Virus record (IMG/VR): IMGVR_UViG_3300005471_000046
Coordinates: 1-28,147 of that record
From: a virus
Direction: 5' to 3' (one strand)
Length of the DNA: 28,147 nucleotides
In this document: piece by piece, positions 1 through 8,530 of the stretch
Layout of the letters: each line of letters opens with the position of its first letter
Position numbering within the stretch: the stretch's first letter is position 1
Made by a program: the position numbers and the translations under genes
The notes under the pieces: generated by a model
What the model saw: the letters and a program-made list of their open reading frames with translations, nothing else
What the model was told of the DNA's origin: nothing
Database searches by the model: none

Positions 1-817
1 GGGCGTGCGTATGCGAAGCGTGATTGCCGGCAGACAACGTCACCGCATCGGTGCCGGTGCGGGCATGCAGCGTCGAAAACGCCACCGAGCCGCCGCTCGA
101 CGGCGTGCCCGACACCACCCGCAGCGCCTTGTCGTTGTGCGTTGTCGATTTGGTCCACCCCGTCGGCGCCGTCGTCTGCTGAAACAGCGACAGCGTGCCT
201 TGCCCGTATCGGGCGTCTTTGATCAGCCAATTGGCGCCGTTCGATACAATGGTGATCTCGGCGTAGCGCTCGCGCAGAATGATGGAGGCTGCGCCATCGA
301 TGGTCTGCGCCGACACGGTGGCGATGGTGACATTGTTGGCGGTGCCGGCGTGCTTGATGGTGATCTGCGCACCGTTGCCTGCCGTGATCGCCGAGATCAG
401 CGTGATTGTGAACCCACCGCCTGTGGGATCGGCGTTGATCACGCTTCCCATGTCGGCCGCCAGCACGGTATAAGTCGTCACTTTGGAGATGACGGGCGTC
501 GACGGCAGTGCCGAAGTCAGATCATCGGCGGCGGCCGCCTTGCCCGGCACGCTGTCGGCCGACCAGATGGTGACGCCGTCGGAATCCTTGTGCACGACCT
601 TGAAGTCGCCGACAGGGAGATAGATGGGGGCAAAGGTGCCGGCGCTGTCGGCGACGACGGGTTGGGCGTGCGGTGTCGACAGGGCTGAGTTCTGATAGAC
701 GGTACGATCGGTCGTCGTGCCGGGATCGTAGAAATACAGCTTGGAGGCCGCCAGCAGTTCCGGCGCCTCCGTGGTTTGGTTCAGGATTTGCAAGTACGGC
801 GGGGAGAACAGTTCCAT
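1..817 (-). CDS. Tail fibre / collar-domain protein, partial (3' end outside window)
   Basis: The frame opens with ATG at 817 and stays open for 272 codons to the window edge, so the C-terminus is missing. The N-terminus (MELFSPPYLQILN, then KLYFYDPGTTTDRTVYQNSA and PVVADSAGTF) follows the pattern of phage tail proteins that begin with a short beta domain containing a KLYFY..GT motif. Further on lie a beta-rich stretch (TIKHAGTANNVTIATV, then ITIVSNGANWLI) and, near the visible end, APTGWTKST and LSAGNHASHTHA, which resemble the tail-collar/fibre tip domain where Gly-His-rich loops are common. It probably contacts the host surface. It lies 58 bp downstream of the last putative ejection-protein gene, in the same direction. 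No good ribosome site precedes the ATG. The family call rests on motif recognition; the exact fibre class is unknown. Confidence 0.8.
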   Translation of the reverse strand, partial: MELFSPPYLQILNQTTEAPELLAASKLYFYDPGTTTDRTVYQNSALSTPHAQPVVADSAGTFAPIYLPVGDFKVVHKDSDGVTIWSADSVPGKAAAADDLTSALPSTPVISKVTTYTVLAADMGSVINADPTGGGFTITLISAITAGNGAQITIKHAGTANNVTIATVSAQTIDGAASIILRERYAEITIVSNGANWLIKDARYGQGTLSLFQQTTAPTGWTKSTTHNDKALRVVSGTPSSGGSVAFSTLHARTGTDAVTLSAGNHASHTHA

Positions 818-875
818 GGATCGCCCGATGCGCTTTGTGCTGTGCTTGGCTGCGGCGCTATGGGCGCCAGACGCG

Positions 876-3158
876 TTACTGTTTTTTCTCGTCTTGCTGG
901 CGTCCCTCGCCGATCCCATTTTCAGCAGCCAACTGCCGATAGACCGGCATTAGCTGGGCGTCGCGTTCGGCCGCCTGCCGCAGCAGATTGAGATGGCTGG
1001 CGAGACGCGGCGCGGCGGAGCCGGACGAAGCTTGCAGCGCGCGCGCCCGCAGCTCGGCATAGGTCGTCACCCAGCGCACATAGGCCGGCCGCGACAACAG
1101 CACGGACAGCCCGCCGCCGACCGTCAATGCTGCCCCAAGCAGGGCCGTGTGACCGTTCAGGGCAAGGCCAGCGCTGCCGAGCGCCAAGCCAGCATTGACT
1201 AGGTTCGTTGCCGTGCGCGAGGTGTTGGCCAGCGCCTCGACGTTGGCCAGCCTAGACGTGACGCGGAACCAGTCATCGAGCGCTTGTGCGTGCTCGTGGC
1301 CGAAGATCAGCGCCCGCGCCTCGGGCGTCATGTTGCTCCACCGCGTCAGCGCCGACGACGGCGAGAAGCCCATCTCTTGCACCGCGCCGCGGGCCGAGCC
1401 CAGCGGCTCGCCCAACTGGCGGATGACGGCCGCCGCCACGTCGTCGAGCTCTTCGCCGCGCAAGGTCTTGTGCAGTACGCGCAGCTTCTGCAGGTCGCCC
1501 TTGCCTTTGGAGAGGGCGGCATTCATCACGCTGCGGTAAAGTGCCTCGGCGCTCGGGGCGTTGAACAGCCGTTCGATCGTCTCCATGCGCTCGGCCGCCA
1601 GCCGCGTGAACCGATCGGCGCGGCGAAACTCGGTAATGGCGCGCCGCATCTGCTGCGCCGTCTCGGTTTGCCCCAGACGCTCGTAGGCTTCGACGTTGCG
1701 CTCCAGCAGCGCGACCATGTCGCGCGTCACCGAACTCTGAATGCGCTCCATGTCGGAGACGCGCAGCGTGTTTCTTTCCGTGTCGGCCATGCCCGAGGCC
1801 AGCCGCCGGAACTCGGATCGAACGTCGCGCATGGTCTGCAGCGCAGCCCGCCATTTCGGGTTCTGCATGGCCTCGATCATCTGCCCGAGCAGCCCGCTGC
1901 TGGCGACCGGCCGGGAAGCGGCATCGGCATTGGCGCCAGACGCATTGATCATGCGCCGGTTACGCCCCTGGATGCCGTTGAGCACGGCGGCCGTCTCCGG
2001 CATACCGCCCAGCACCCGCGGCAATCCCTCCGCCGCTCGGCCCTGCTGCATCTCTGCCGGCAAATGCGCCCAAGCGCGCTCATAGAGCGCCGCCTGCTTG
2101 GTCTTGAGCGAGGTATCGCGAACCGGGGCGCGGATGATGGCGCTGCGCTCGGCCGGTGTATAGCCTTGCGCCGCCCGCTCCACCACGTCGGCCGGCCTCG
2201 CATCCTTGAAGCGCTCGATGCCCCCGCGGATCGCCGCGCCCGCTGTCTCCGGCGTCGAGGCCGAGCCGAACCGGCTGGCCAGGTTCTCGGTCGCCGTTGC
2301 CAGCCCTTGCAGCGACGCATCGAGGCCGTTCTTGATCGGGGCGCCGATCCACGGCGTGTCGGCAATCTGCTTGCCAACCGAGGCCATCGGCCCTTGCATG
2401 AAGGCGATCGGCGGCTTGCGCACGCCCATGCGGTCAAAGGCTGCGGCGTCGGCGCCGCTGGTGTCGGCGCGACGGCGCGCGATCTGAGTGCTGACGTCGG
2501 CCACAGCCGGTGGCGCCGACGGACGCAAAGCCGATTGCACGGATGCGGGCGGCTGGGCGCTGCTCAACGGCAGTTGCGGCGCTGCGGGCTGCCGAACGGG
2601 GGCGGCGGCAACGGCGCGTGGCGGCGCCGAGCCCATGCCACCCGGCAGCGGCCCCACCGTCATGTAAGGCGCGATCAGCCGTGAGGCCGACGTGAGTGGA
2701 CCCTCGTTGACCTCGGCATTGCGGGCATAGACGGCCATGCGCCCCGTGTCGGGGTCGCGGGCCATGAAATCGGTCTTGGGGTTGACGCGGAACTCCTGCC
2801 CTGCCGGCGTGCGGTAGACGGGGAATTCCGCGCCCTCGTCGAGATCGCCCAACCGAACCGGCTTGTTGGCTTGGACTTCCTTCGGGGTCGCGAACACCCC
2901 GCCGCCGAACAGCTTAGATGTGGCATGCGGGCTCACGCCCTGGAGCGCCGCAGCCTCGGCGTCACGCAGGCTCTGCAACCCGGCATCCAGCGGCGGGGCC
3001 GGGCTTTCGATCGGGTCGGCGCCCCAACTGCGCGCCGGATCACGGAACACGCCGGGGCTGCCGGGGAATTCGATGTCGATCAGCGGCGGCGCGGCGCCCG
3101 CGCGCGCAAATGCAGGCTGCGTCGGTCCGCCCGTGATCGGATCGTCTTGCCAGCCCAT
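876..3158 (-). CDS. Putative internal virion / DNA-ejection protein (760 aa)
   Basis: This is the largest of three consecutive Ala/Gln/Arg-rich proteins downstream of the tail hub. The N-terminal 200 residues are Pro/Ala-rich with a compact segment around PVYRTPAGQEFRVNPKTDF. The middle is strongly helical (many Arg/Glu/Ala/Leu heptad-like runs). Residues about 652-688 form a Gly/Ala/Leu hydrophobic hairpin (from NLVNAGLALG to GGLSVLLS) that could insert in a membrane. The C-terminus is charged (GRQQDEKKQ). P22-type phages eject three such proteins (gp7, gp20, gp16) to build a conduit for DNA across the cell envelope; the assignment here is by position, size, composition and the hydrophobic hairpin, not by clear sequence motifs. 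The ATG overlaps the previous stop (TGATG), implying coupled translation. No lytic transglycosylase motif was recognised. Confidence 0.7.
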   Translation of the reverse strand: MGWQDDPITGGPTQPAFARAGAAPPLIDIEFPGSPGVFRDPARSWGADPIESPAPPLDAGLQSLRDAEAAALQGVSPHATSKLFGGGVFATPKEVQANKPVRLGDLDEGAEFPVYRTPAGQEFRVNPKTDFMARDPDTGRMAVYARNAEVNEGPLTSASRLIAPYMTVGPLPGGMGSAPPRAVAAAPVRQPAAPQLPLSSAQPPASVQSALRPSAPPAVADVSTQIARRRADTSGADAAAFDRMGVRKPPIAFMQGPMASVGKQIADTPWIGAPIKNGLDASLQGLATATENLASRFGSASTPETAGAAIRGGIERFKDARPADVVERAAQGYTPAERSAIIRAPVRDTSLKTKQAALYERAWAHLPAEMQQGRAAEGLPRVLGGMPETAAVLNGIQGRNRRMINASGANADAASRPVASSGLLGQMIEAMQNPKWRAALQTMRDVRSEFRRLASGMADTERNTLRVSDMERIQSSVTRDMVALLERNVEAYERLGQTETAQQMRRAITEFRRADRFTRLAAERMETIERLFNAPSAEALYRSVMNAALSKGKGDLQKLRVLHKTLRGEELDDVAAAVIRQLGEPLGSARGAVQEMGFSPSSALTRWSNMTPEARALIFGHEHAQALDDWFRVTSRLANVEALANTSRTATNLVNAGLALGSAGLALNGHTALLGAALTVGGGLSVLLSRPAYVRWVTTYAELRARALQASSGSAAPRLASHLNLLRQAAERDAQLMPVYRQLAAENGIGEGRQQDEKKQ

Positions 3159-4708
3159 CAGCGTTTGGTCCGCACAGCGCCGGTCGGATCGATATAGCGC
3201 GTACCCGACGGCAGCGCGTTGTAATCCGCATCACCCTGGATGCGCGGCAGCGCTTGTGACGGCGCCGTCGTCAAGGGTTGCGTCGGAGCTGCTTGCGCAC
3301 GCGGCGGCGGCAACCGGCCCTCCGCTTTGGCCTTGGCCAGATCGATCAGGTCGAGCACGTCCTGCCGCGCCTCTTGCAGCGCCGCCCTGTAAGCGGGCTC
3401 CGATTGCCGCGTCTCATTGAGGCGGGCGATCGACAGCGCCGCCTTGCCGCCCTCGACGTCGGAGATGGCGCCCGCGCCCTTGAGCGTTTGGAACGCCTGC
3501 ATGAACACGCCGCCCTGCACTTGCTTCATGAGGGCTTCGGTGTCGGCTGATCCTTGACGAATGGTCGGCGTCCATGGGTGCCCCATGGTGACGCCGGTCA
3601 CGTCCCCGAGATTGTCGGACTTGAGCAGATTGTCGATGTTGCGCACCATCACCTCGGCGGAGTTGATGGCGACGGGGAGATTGACCTTGGCCGTACCAAT
3701 GCCCTCGCCGACCTTCTGCGCTTGCTGCTTGAGCTGCTCGGCGCGGGACTGCGTCTCGGCCGCCCCTGTGATCGGCATCACGGCGCCGCCGGCCGTCAAC
3801 TGCTGCCCCTTCTCCATCATGGATTGGATCAGCTTCATGTGCGTCTCGCCGGCCGTCACGAACGCCGGCACGCCGGAGGCCACCATGCGCTTGGCGATCT
3901 GGTACTCGCGGGCGAGGTTGAACAGCGGCTGCTGGTTAGCGTCGCCCGCGACCGGCCCCTCCGCCGTCTGCGCGACGCTGGCAACGCGCGGCGCCAGCGC
4001 CGCCACATCGGCTGCGGTCGGCACAGCCGGCCCCGCCTGTTGCCGCATGTCCTGCACGAAGCGCTGCGCGGCCCCGCGCCAATCGCCAGCAAAATCGTAG
4101 CCGCCCGCCCTGAAGTGCGCCCCGAGCTCCGGATGCGCCGCGAGCGCCTCCGCATTGCGCTGAGCCGTAACGGGATCGGACTGATCGAGCACGTGCGTTT
4201 GCACGGCATCGGCAAACCGCTTGGCGGCTTGCGCGCGCCGCTCTGGCGTGACGACCGGCGCCGCCGGTTGCTGCGTCGGGGCACTCATGCCCGGCGTTCT
4301 GGCCGCGCTCGGCGTTGCCGCAGCCGTACCGAGGTCGCTGCGCAGAGCCCGCGTGGCCCCGAGCGTTTCCTCGCCCGTCTCCGCCGTCGTCTTGGCCGTG
4401 CGCACCTGGTAGGGGTGGATCTCGCGGGCCTGCCGCAGTGCTTCTTCGCTGGTCTCCGTCTGCGAGGTCAGTTGGCGTTTCTGCAGTGGGAATAGCTCTT
4501 GCTCGCGTCCGAACTTGGCTAGCGCCAAATTGCCTTCGACGTTGCCGCGAGCCGCCGCAATCGCGCGCGCCCCTTCGAGGTTGTTGCGCGCCAGCTCGGC
4601 GCCGATCAGCCGACCTGTCTCGCCCTCGTAGGCTTCGTCCACGCCTCTGCGATAGCCCGCAAGGGCGTTGGTGACCGGCGAGAAGTCGAGTGCATAAGGA
4701 GAGGCCAT
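3158..4708 (-). CDS. Putative internal virion / DNA-ejection protein (516 aa)
   Basis: The protein is rich in Ala, Gln, Glu and Arg and looks largely helical, with a probable coiled-coil around residues 20-130 (EGETGRLIGAELARNNLEG and following). A Pro/Thr/Ala linker around MSAPTQQPAAPVV and a low-complexity C-terminal tail (PPPRAQAAPTQPLTTAPSQ) flank helical blocks. No enzyme motif is visible. Position between two other candidate ejection proteins, and single-base overlap with the downstream gene, fit the three-gene ejection cassette of P22-like phages. The start ATG at 4708 lies 3 bp after the stop of the 250-residue gene. The functional call is inference from gene order and composition. 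Confidence 0.65.
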   Translation of the reverse strand: MASPYALDFSPVTNALAGYRRGVDEAYEGETGRLIGAELARNNLEGARAIAAARGNVEGNLALAKFGREQELFPLQKRQLTSQTETSEEALRQAREIHPYQVRTAKTTAETGEETLGATRALRSDLGTAAATPSAARTPGMSAPTQQPAAPVVTPERRAQAAKRFADAVQTHVLDQSDPVTAQRNAEALAAHPELGAHFRAGGYDFAGDWRGAAQRFVQDMRQQAGPAVPTAADVAALAPRVASVAQTAEGPVAGDANQQPLFNLAREYQIAKRMVASGVPAFVTAGETHMKLIQSMMEKGQQLTAGGAVMPITGAAETQSRAEQLKQQAQKVGEGIGTAKVNLPVAINSAEVMVRNIDNLLKSDNLGDVTGVTMGHPWTPTIRQGSADTEALMKQVQGGVFMQAFQTLKGAGAISDVEGGKAALSIARLNETRQSEPAYRAALQEARQDVLDLIDLAKAKAEGRLPPPRAQAAPTQPLTTAPSQALPRIQGDADYNALPSGTRYIDPTGAVRTKR

Positions 4709-4711
4709 CGA

Positions 4712-5464
4712 TCAAGCTCGCCCAAAGAGGTTGTTGTAGCCGGTAGATGCCGCCCGACCCATGTTGCCAAAGGCCGTCTCCCCAGTCCGTCCCGGCGTGA
4801 AGCCGGAGATGGCTGCGCTGCCGAGACCGAGGATGTTCTGCCATCCGGTATTGCGGGCGGCCGCCGTTGCCTGCGCGGCGTTGAAGTTGGTGCTGGCGTC
4901 GGCGCCATACGAACTGGCCTCCCGATCCGCCGCCGCCGTGTAGGCCCCACCGATGTTGCCGCCCGTGCGCAGAGCGATGTCGGCCATCGTCCCTGCGCCT
5001 TGCTGCTCTTGCTGGCCGCGCTGAAACAGCGGATTGACGAAGTTCTCGTTGAACCCGCGCGTTGCCGTGTCGGACGCCGCCTTGATACCGGCGCCGCTGT
5101 AAACACCCGGCCCGCTGGCGCCGTTGTTGCGCCGCGCCACACTGCGTTGGGCGACATCGGCCACCCGCATCCAATTCGGGTTGTCCCAATAGGACTTGCC
5201 CGCCGTCTCTGCGGCCGGCGCCCCGTTGAGCCCCATCACATCCGACCAGGCTTTGTAGGCCTGCGGTTTGGCGTAGGGCGAGACAGCGGTCCGCGCTTCG
5301 TCGCCGGCACTGGTGTAGGCGCCGATCGCCGCGTCGCGGCCGGCCGTCGTGGCGCCGCGCGCCGACGCACTCGCGGCCAGTGCCGCGTCGCGACCTTGTG
5401 CGATGTCGCGCCTCTGCGTCGTGCCGAAGAATGAGCCCAGAAAGTCGCCGATGCCCGATGCCAT
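4712..5464 (-). CDS. Putative virion / ejection protein, Ala-Gly-rich (250 aa)
   Basis: The N-terminus (MASGIGDFLGSFFG) is a short amphipathic or weakly hydrophobic segment, followed by Ala/Gly/Arg-rich repetitive sequence (ALAASASARGATTAGRDAA), a central aromatic patch (KSYWDNPNWMRVADVAQ) and a Gly-rich C-terminus ending NNLFGRA. Small Ala/Gly-rich proteins with this layout are typical of the first DNA-transfer protein in podovirus ejection cassettes. It is followed by two larger proteins of similar style. No catalytic motif is visible. The gene sits 3 bp after the fibre-like gene upstream. It could instead be an ordinary minor head protein. Confidence 0.65.
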   Translation of the reverse strand: MASGIGDFLGSFFGTTQRRDIAQGRDAALAASASARGATTAGRDAAIGAYTSAGDEARTAVSPYAKPQAYKAWSDVMGLNGAPAAETAGKSYWDNPNWMRVADVAQRSVARRNNGASGPGVYSGAGIKAASDTATRGFNENFVNPLFQRGQQEQQGAGTMADIALRTGGNIGGAYTAAADREASSYGADASTNFNAAQATAAARNTGWQNILGLGSAAISGFTPGRTGETAFGNMGRAASTGYNNLFGRA

Positions 5465-5467
5465 GGC

Positions 5468-5911
5468 TCACTGATCTCCAAAGAAGCTAACCATGACGAT
5501 CGAGGCGTCGGTCGCCGTGCCGGCTGATCTGTTTACTGTCGTGAAGCGAAACGCCGATGCGGTCGGCGTCGCCCCGAACGATGCGATCAGCGTCGAGCCC
5601 GACAGAAACGCGTTGACCACAGCGCAGTAGTTGGCGCTGGCAAACGGCGTCGTGAAGTTCACCGTATAATCGCCAACGCCGTTGTCCGTGATTGACGCGA
5701 CATTGTAGCTGTCGTCGATGGCGACCACGCCGGTACCGTTGAACCGTACCCACGCCTTGGCAACACCGCCGTGCGCAGCGATCGCCGCCGCAATCTGCGT
5801 CGCGGTTTGGTCGCTGCTGCGCAGCTGCTTCCAGAAATTGAACCACGCGCGCGTGACGCCGCCCGTGCCGTATAGTGGCTCGCTCGAATGCGGGATCGGG
5901 AAGGTGACCAT
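5468..5911 (-). CDS. Fibre-tip-like virion protein (147 aa)
   Basis: After an N-terminal helix-prone part (RAWFNFWKQLRSSDQTATQIAAAIAAHGG) the sequence enters a beta domain starting KAWVRFNGTGVVAIDDSYNV and continuing SITDNGVGDYTVNFTTPFASANYC. This WVxFNG..V.I..SyNVaSIтDNG.GdYTvnFt pattern is a recurring module in phage tail fibres and other receptor-contacting virion proteins, so a role at the fibre tip is likely. The C-terminus (DASIVMVSFFGDQ) is the usual end of that module. ATG at 5911 overlaps the previous stop by one base (TGATG). It is much shorter than a full fibre and may form a trimeric add-on or baseplate tip. Confidence 0.75.
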   Translation of the reverse strand: MVTFPIPHSSEPLYGTGGVTRAWFNFWKQLRSSDQTATQIAAAIAAHGGVAKAWVRFNGTGVVAIDDSYNVASITDNGVGDYTVNFTTPFASANYCAVVNAFLSGSTLIASFGATPTASAFRFTTVNRSAGTATDASIVMVSFFGDQ

Positions 5912-6414
5912 CAGTCCTTCTTGCCGCCAGGGATCACATCCAGTGCGCCGCGCCTTTTTTCAGCTGCCGCCTGTCGCAGACGAGCAAGGATGGCTTCCCT
6001 CTCGGGTCCTTGGAGCGCCGCTGTCAGCGAGCCGTAGCCAGGCAGGTCGTCATTGGCGAACCGGCTTGGCCGGCGATACAGATTGCCACTAACGGCCCCT
6101 TGGAATATGGGATCGAATTTATCGGCCATGGCTTCAACCCCAAGCGCCTCTGGGGGAGGGGCCATCTTGCCGAAATCGGCCGGCTCTCGTGGATACTGGC
6201 GGGCAAGCCTTGCGGCCATCACGCTATCCGCCATCAAGGCATTGGCGCTGCCCGCGCGAAGCGCCATCGGCCCATAGGTAAGCGCCTTCTGCAGAAAGTC
6301 CTTCAGTAGCGGCTTTTGCGACGCCCACAGATCCCACAACGGCTGCGGCGACTGATCGGATACACCATAGCTTGCGGCGTCTTCGCCATAAGGATCGAGC
6401 GCGTTCCTATCCAT
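5911..6414 (-). CDS. Unknown virion-module protein (167 aa), RNAL N-terminus
   Basis: I do not recognise a family. The protein begins MDRNALDPYGED and is otherwise helical and Ala/Arg/Pro-rich, with a charged C-terminus (VIPGGKKD). The first residues echo those of two other small proteins here: the 174-residue protein upstream of the portal (MADYDRNALAGD) and the 99-residue protein beside the tail hub (MDITRNKLAG). It is tightly placed, 3 bp after the tail hub gene and one base overlapping the fibre-like gene, so it is co-translated with tail genes and probably is a minor virion or assembly component. Confidence 0.75.
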   Translation of the reverse strand: MDRNALDPYGEDAASYGVSDQSPQPLWDLWASQKPLLKDFLQKALTYGPMALRAGSANALMADSVMAARLARQYPREPADFGKMAPPPEALGVEAMADKFDPIFQGAVSGNLYRRPSRFANDDLPGYGSLTAALQGPEREAILARLRQAAAEKRRGALDVIPGGKKD

Positions 6415-6417
6415 TGG

Positions 6418-7860
6418 TCAGCCCTTCACGGCCACAGCATCGACGGCAAACCCCGTCACGCATTTGGCCACCGCCGCCGAGCACGAGAAGCGGAACACCT
6501 TGCCGTCCTCGTCGCTCATGCCGAAGCGGAACATCTTGACCTTGGTGCGAAACGCGCCGATGGCGCCCATCGAAGCCGTGCGCTCCGCCGCCCACGTCTT
6601 GCCGTTGTCGTCGGAGTGCGACACCATGATCTGCGGATCGGAGTTGGCCGTGTTGGTCGAATTGATGCCGACGCCCGGCACCACGTCGATATGGATGGCG
6701 TTGAACTTCATGGGGTTCGGCCAGGCGTGAATGGCCGGCGGCTGGATCGTCATGATCAGCGGCTCGCCGGCCTCCGTATACGTATCCCGATCCATCTCGT
6801 AGAGCGTGCCGGCGGCGTAGTCGCCGAGAATGATCTTGGTGCCGAAGGTGGTGATCTGGCTGATGCGCCAGCGGGAAAGCCCATAGCTCTCGCGCTCGTG
6901 CCACTGCCCCGTCACAAAATCATAGACCCACGTGAACGCCGTGCCGATGATGGCGTAGAAGGTATGGCCGCCCTTGCTCCACGTGCCCGATCGCAGATCG
7001 GCCGGGTCGGCCTCACCCTCGATGGCGCGATCGACGGCGTGCGTCGATATCTTGGTGCCGGAGTAGCCGTTGAGGATCATCACCCCAGCATAGGCGCCCT
7101 GCGCATCGGTGGCGGCAAAGGCGATGCTGTCCGTGGTCGAGCCGCCGGCCAGAACCGTGACCTCGCGCACGCTGCCCGCCGAGTAGCAGCCGATGTTGGT
7201 CGCCTGCGCCCGCTCGAACGGGAAGTCCGCCGCCCCCGTGTTGACCCAGAACTCGATCGACCGTGGCCCGAACAGCGCCAACTCACGTCCGCGCGTCGCC
7301 CCGATCATCAGCCCGTCGGGATTGGCCAGCGCGGAGGAAAAGTCGAGCGCGTCGACGGTGATGTCGTCGATGGCCGTGATGAAAAACCGCCCGTCCTCGA
7401 TGGTAAGCACGAAATAGCCGTCGATCGAGGTGATCGAGTTGGGCGCCGGCAGGTCGGCGTCGCTGATCTGCGTGAGGACGTTGCTCTCGATGGTGAAAAA
7501 CAGCCCATCCGACACGATGCCGATCTGCGCCGGGTCAGCCCGGTTGCGGGCCATGTACACCGGGCCAGTGGTGGCAATGCCGCCCAAGGCCGACACCACG
7601 GCGGCGCTCGTCACATGCACGGCCACGGAGCCGATCACGGCGTACATGTCGGACGCGTCGAGCGCCAGCATGGCGCGGACGCCGGCCGCGACGCCAGGGG
7701 ATGCAAAGGTCGTGAACCCGTCGCTGGCGTAGAGCGGAAAGCGTATCTTGCCCTCCTCGCCCAACTCTTCGGCGTAACAGTTCACCAGACGCGCGGCGCT
7801 GTCCTGGCCGTGCCGGCCGGGATTGGAGCGAACACCGAGCGAGACGGGCTGCAGGGCCAC
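6418..7860 (-). CDS. P22 gp10-like tail hub / packaged-DNA stabilisation protein (480 aa)
   Basis: Length matches P22 gp10 (about 470 residues). Diagnostic features include an N-terminal RLVNCYAEELGEEGK with FPLYASDGFTTFASPGV (gp10-type proteins have 'NMLA...SFPGI' here), the central motif RSIEFWVNTG (gp10: STIEYFSLTG), and WVYDFVTGQWHERESYG (gp10: VYD...QW). A C-terminal SDDNGKTW Asp-box also occurs in this family. In P22 the protein forms the hexameric hub between head-tail connector and needle, keeping packaged DNA inside. The start is GTG at 7860; no strong ribosome site is seen, and the gap to the upstream gene is 6 bp. Its presence is the best evidence that the particle has a P22-type short tail. 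Confidence 0.8.
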   Translation of the reverse strand: MALQPVSLGVRSNPGRHGQDSAARLVNCYAEELGEEGKIRFPLYASDGFTTFASPGVAAGVRAMLALDASDMYAVIGSVAVHVTSAAVVSALGGIATTGPVYMARNRADPAQIGIVSDGLFFTIESNVLTQISDADLPAPNSITSIDGYFVLTIEDGRFFITAIDDITVDALDFSSALANPDGLMIGATRGRELALFGPRSIEFWVNTGAADFPFERAQATNIGCYSAGSVREVTVLAGGSTTDSIAFAATDAQGAYAGVMILNGYSGTKISTHAVDRAIEGEADPADLRSGTWSKGGHTFYAIIGTAFTWVYDFVTGQWHERESYGLSRWRISQITTFGTKIILGDYAAGTLYEMDRDTYTEAGEPLIMTIQPPAIHAWPNPMKFNAIHIDVVPGVGINSTNTANSDPQIMVSHSDDNGKTWAAERTASMGAIGAFRTKVKMFRFGMSDEDGKVFRFSCSAAVAKCVTGFAVDAVAVKG

Positions 7861-7866
7861 GGGCGA

Positions 7867-8166
7867 CTAATCCGGCTGATCTTTGGCGTAACGCCGATAC
7901 GCATCGCCCGATGACTTGTACTTCAGCGCCTCGAGGCCGGAGCCCAGCGCAAACAGACCCATCGCGGGTGACCCGAGATAGCGCCAGAGCAGGCTCGGAT
8001 CATTCGCCATGATTGCGCTCAGCGCGCCAGCCCCGACGCTGCTGGCGCCAGACAACCCGGCATCCGCGTAATCGTGATACATGCGACCCCGCGCGTACCC
8101 GCCCGTAGGCTCGGCGCCGACCATCTCCTCGGGGAAGCCCGCCAACTTGTTTCTGGTGATGTCCAT
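7867..8166 (-). CDS. Small protein beside tail hub, possible membrane segment (99 aa)
   Basis: No family recognised. The N-terminus MDITRNKLAGFPEEM resembles the RNAL-type openings of two other small proteins in this window. A Gly/Ala/Ser/Leu stretch (LSGASSVGAGALSAIM, then YLGSPAMGLFALGSGLEAL) could form one or two weakly hydrophobic helices; the C-terminus is basic and polar (KYKSSGDAYRRYAKDQPD). A good ribosome site (AGAGGA, 7 nt before the ATG) supports the start. Its place between connector and hub genes suggests a minor virion or assembly role. Confidence 0.75.
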   Translation of the reverse strand: MDITRNKLAGFPEEMVGAEPTGGYARGRMYHDYADAGLSGASSVGAGALSAIMANDPSLLWRYLGSPAMGLFALGSGLEALKYKSSGDAYRRYAKDQPD

Positions 8167-8180
8167 AATCCATTCCTCTC

Positions 8181-8528
8181 TCAGAAGTATTCCGCCTGCG
8201 TGCGCTGGCCGGACGGATTGCGCGCCATGTGCCGGCGCAGCCGCTTCAAGATGAAGTCCTCGCGCGCCTGCTTGTCTTCTGGGGAGGAGGCTTCGCCGAA
8301 GGCGCCGGAGACTTCGTTGATCATCAGGTCGCGAATGATGGTGAAGATCGCCGTTGGGATCTCGTCGAGGTTCCAGTAGCAGAGGTCTTCACTGACGAGA
8401 TAGTCGAACTTGTCGGCGTAGGCCGCCTTGATGAAGGCGGCGTCCTCGGCCGAGGGCTGCTGCGTGGCATCGAGCCAGCCGCCTTGGCGCATGACGGCGA
8501 CGGCGAGTTCCTGGCGGGTGCGGGCCAT
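8181..8528 (-). CDS. Head-tail connector-like protein, P22 gp4-type (115 aa)
   Basis: The sequence opens MARTRQELAVAVMRQGGWLDATQQPSAEDA, is mostly helical, and has the pattern seen at the start of P22 gp4-like tail accessory factors (LV.AALRKLG...A..P...D), followed by a helix-rich core (DEIPTAIFTIIRDLMINEV) and a basic C-terminus (KRLRRHMARNPSGQRTQ). Position just before the gp10-like hub matches the gp4-gp10 order in P22-like phages. gp4 closes the portal and recruits the hub. The similarity is weak and shorter than gp4 (about 166 residues), so the assignment is tentative. Confidence 0.65.
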   Translation of the reverse strand: MARTRQELAVAVMRQGGWLDATQQPSAEDAAFIKAAYADKFDYLVSEDLCYWNLDEIPTAIFTIIRDLMINEVSGAFGEASSPEDKQAREDFILKRLRRHMARNPSGQRTQAEYF

Positions 8529-8530
8529 GG

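Noticed and set aside
5-688. 227-codon plus-strand frame at the left edge
   Set aside because: Opposite a clear partial tail-fibre gene; product is Arg-rich without motifs.
3936-5471. 511-codon minus-strand frame overlapping two ejection-protein genes
   Set aside because: Arg/Gly/Gln-rich shadow; adjoining frames form a tight, coupled gene chain instead.
6316-7914. 532-codon plus-strand frame opposite the tail hub
   Set aside because: No domains; the minus-strand product has gp10-like motifs.
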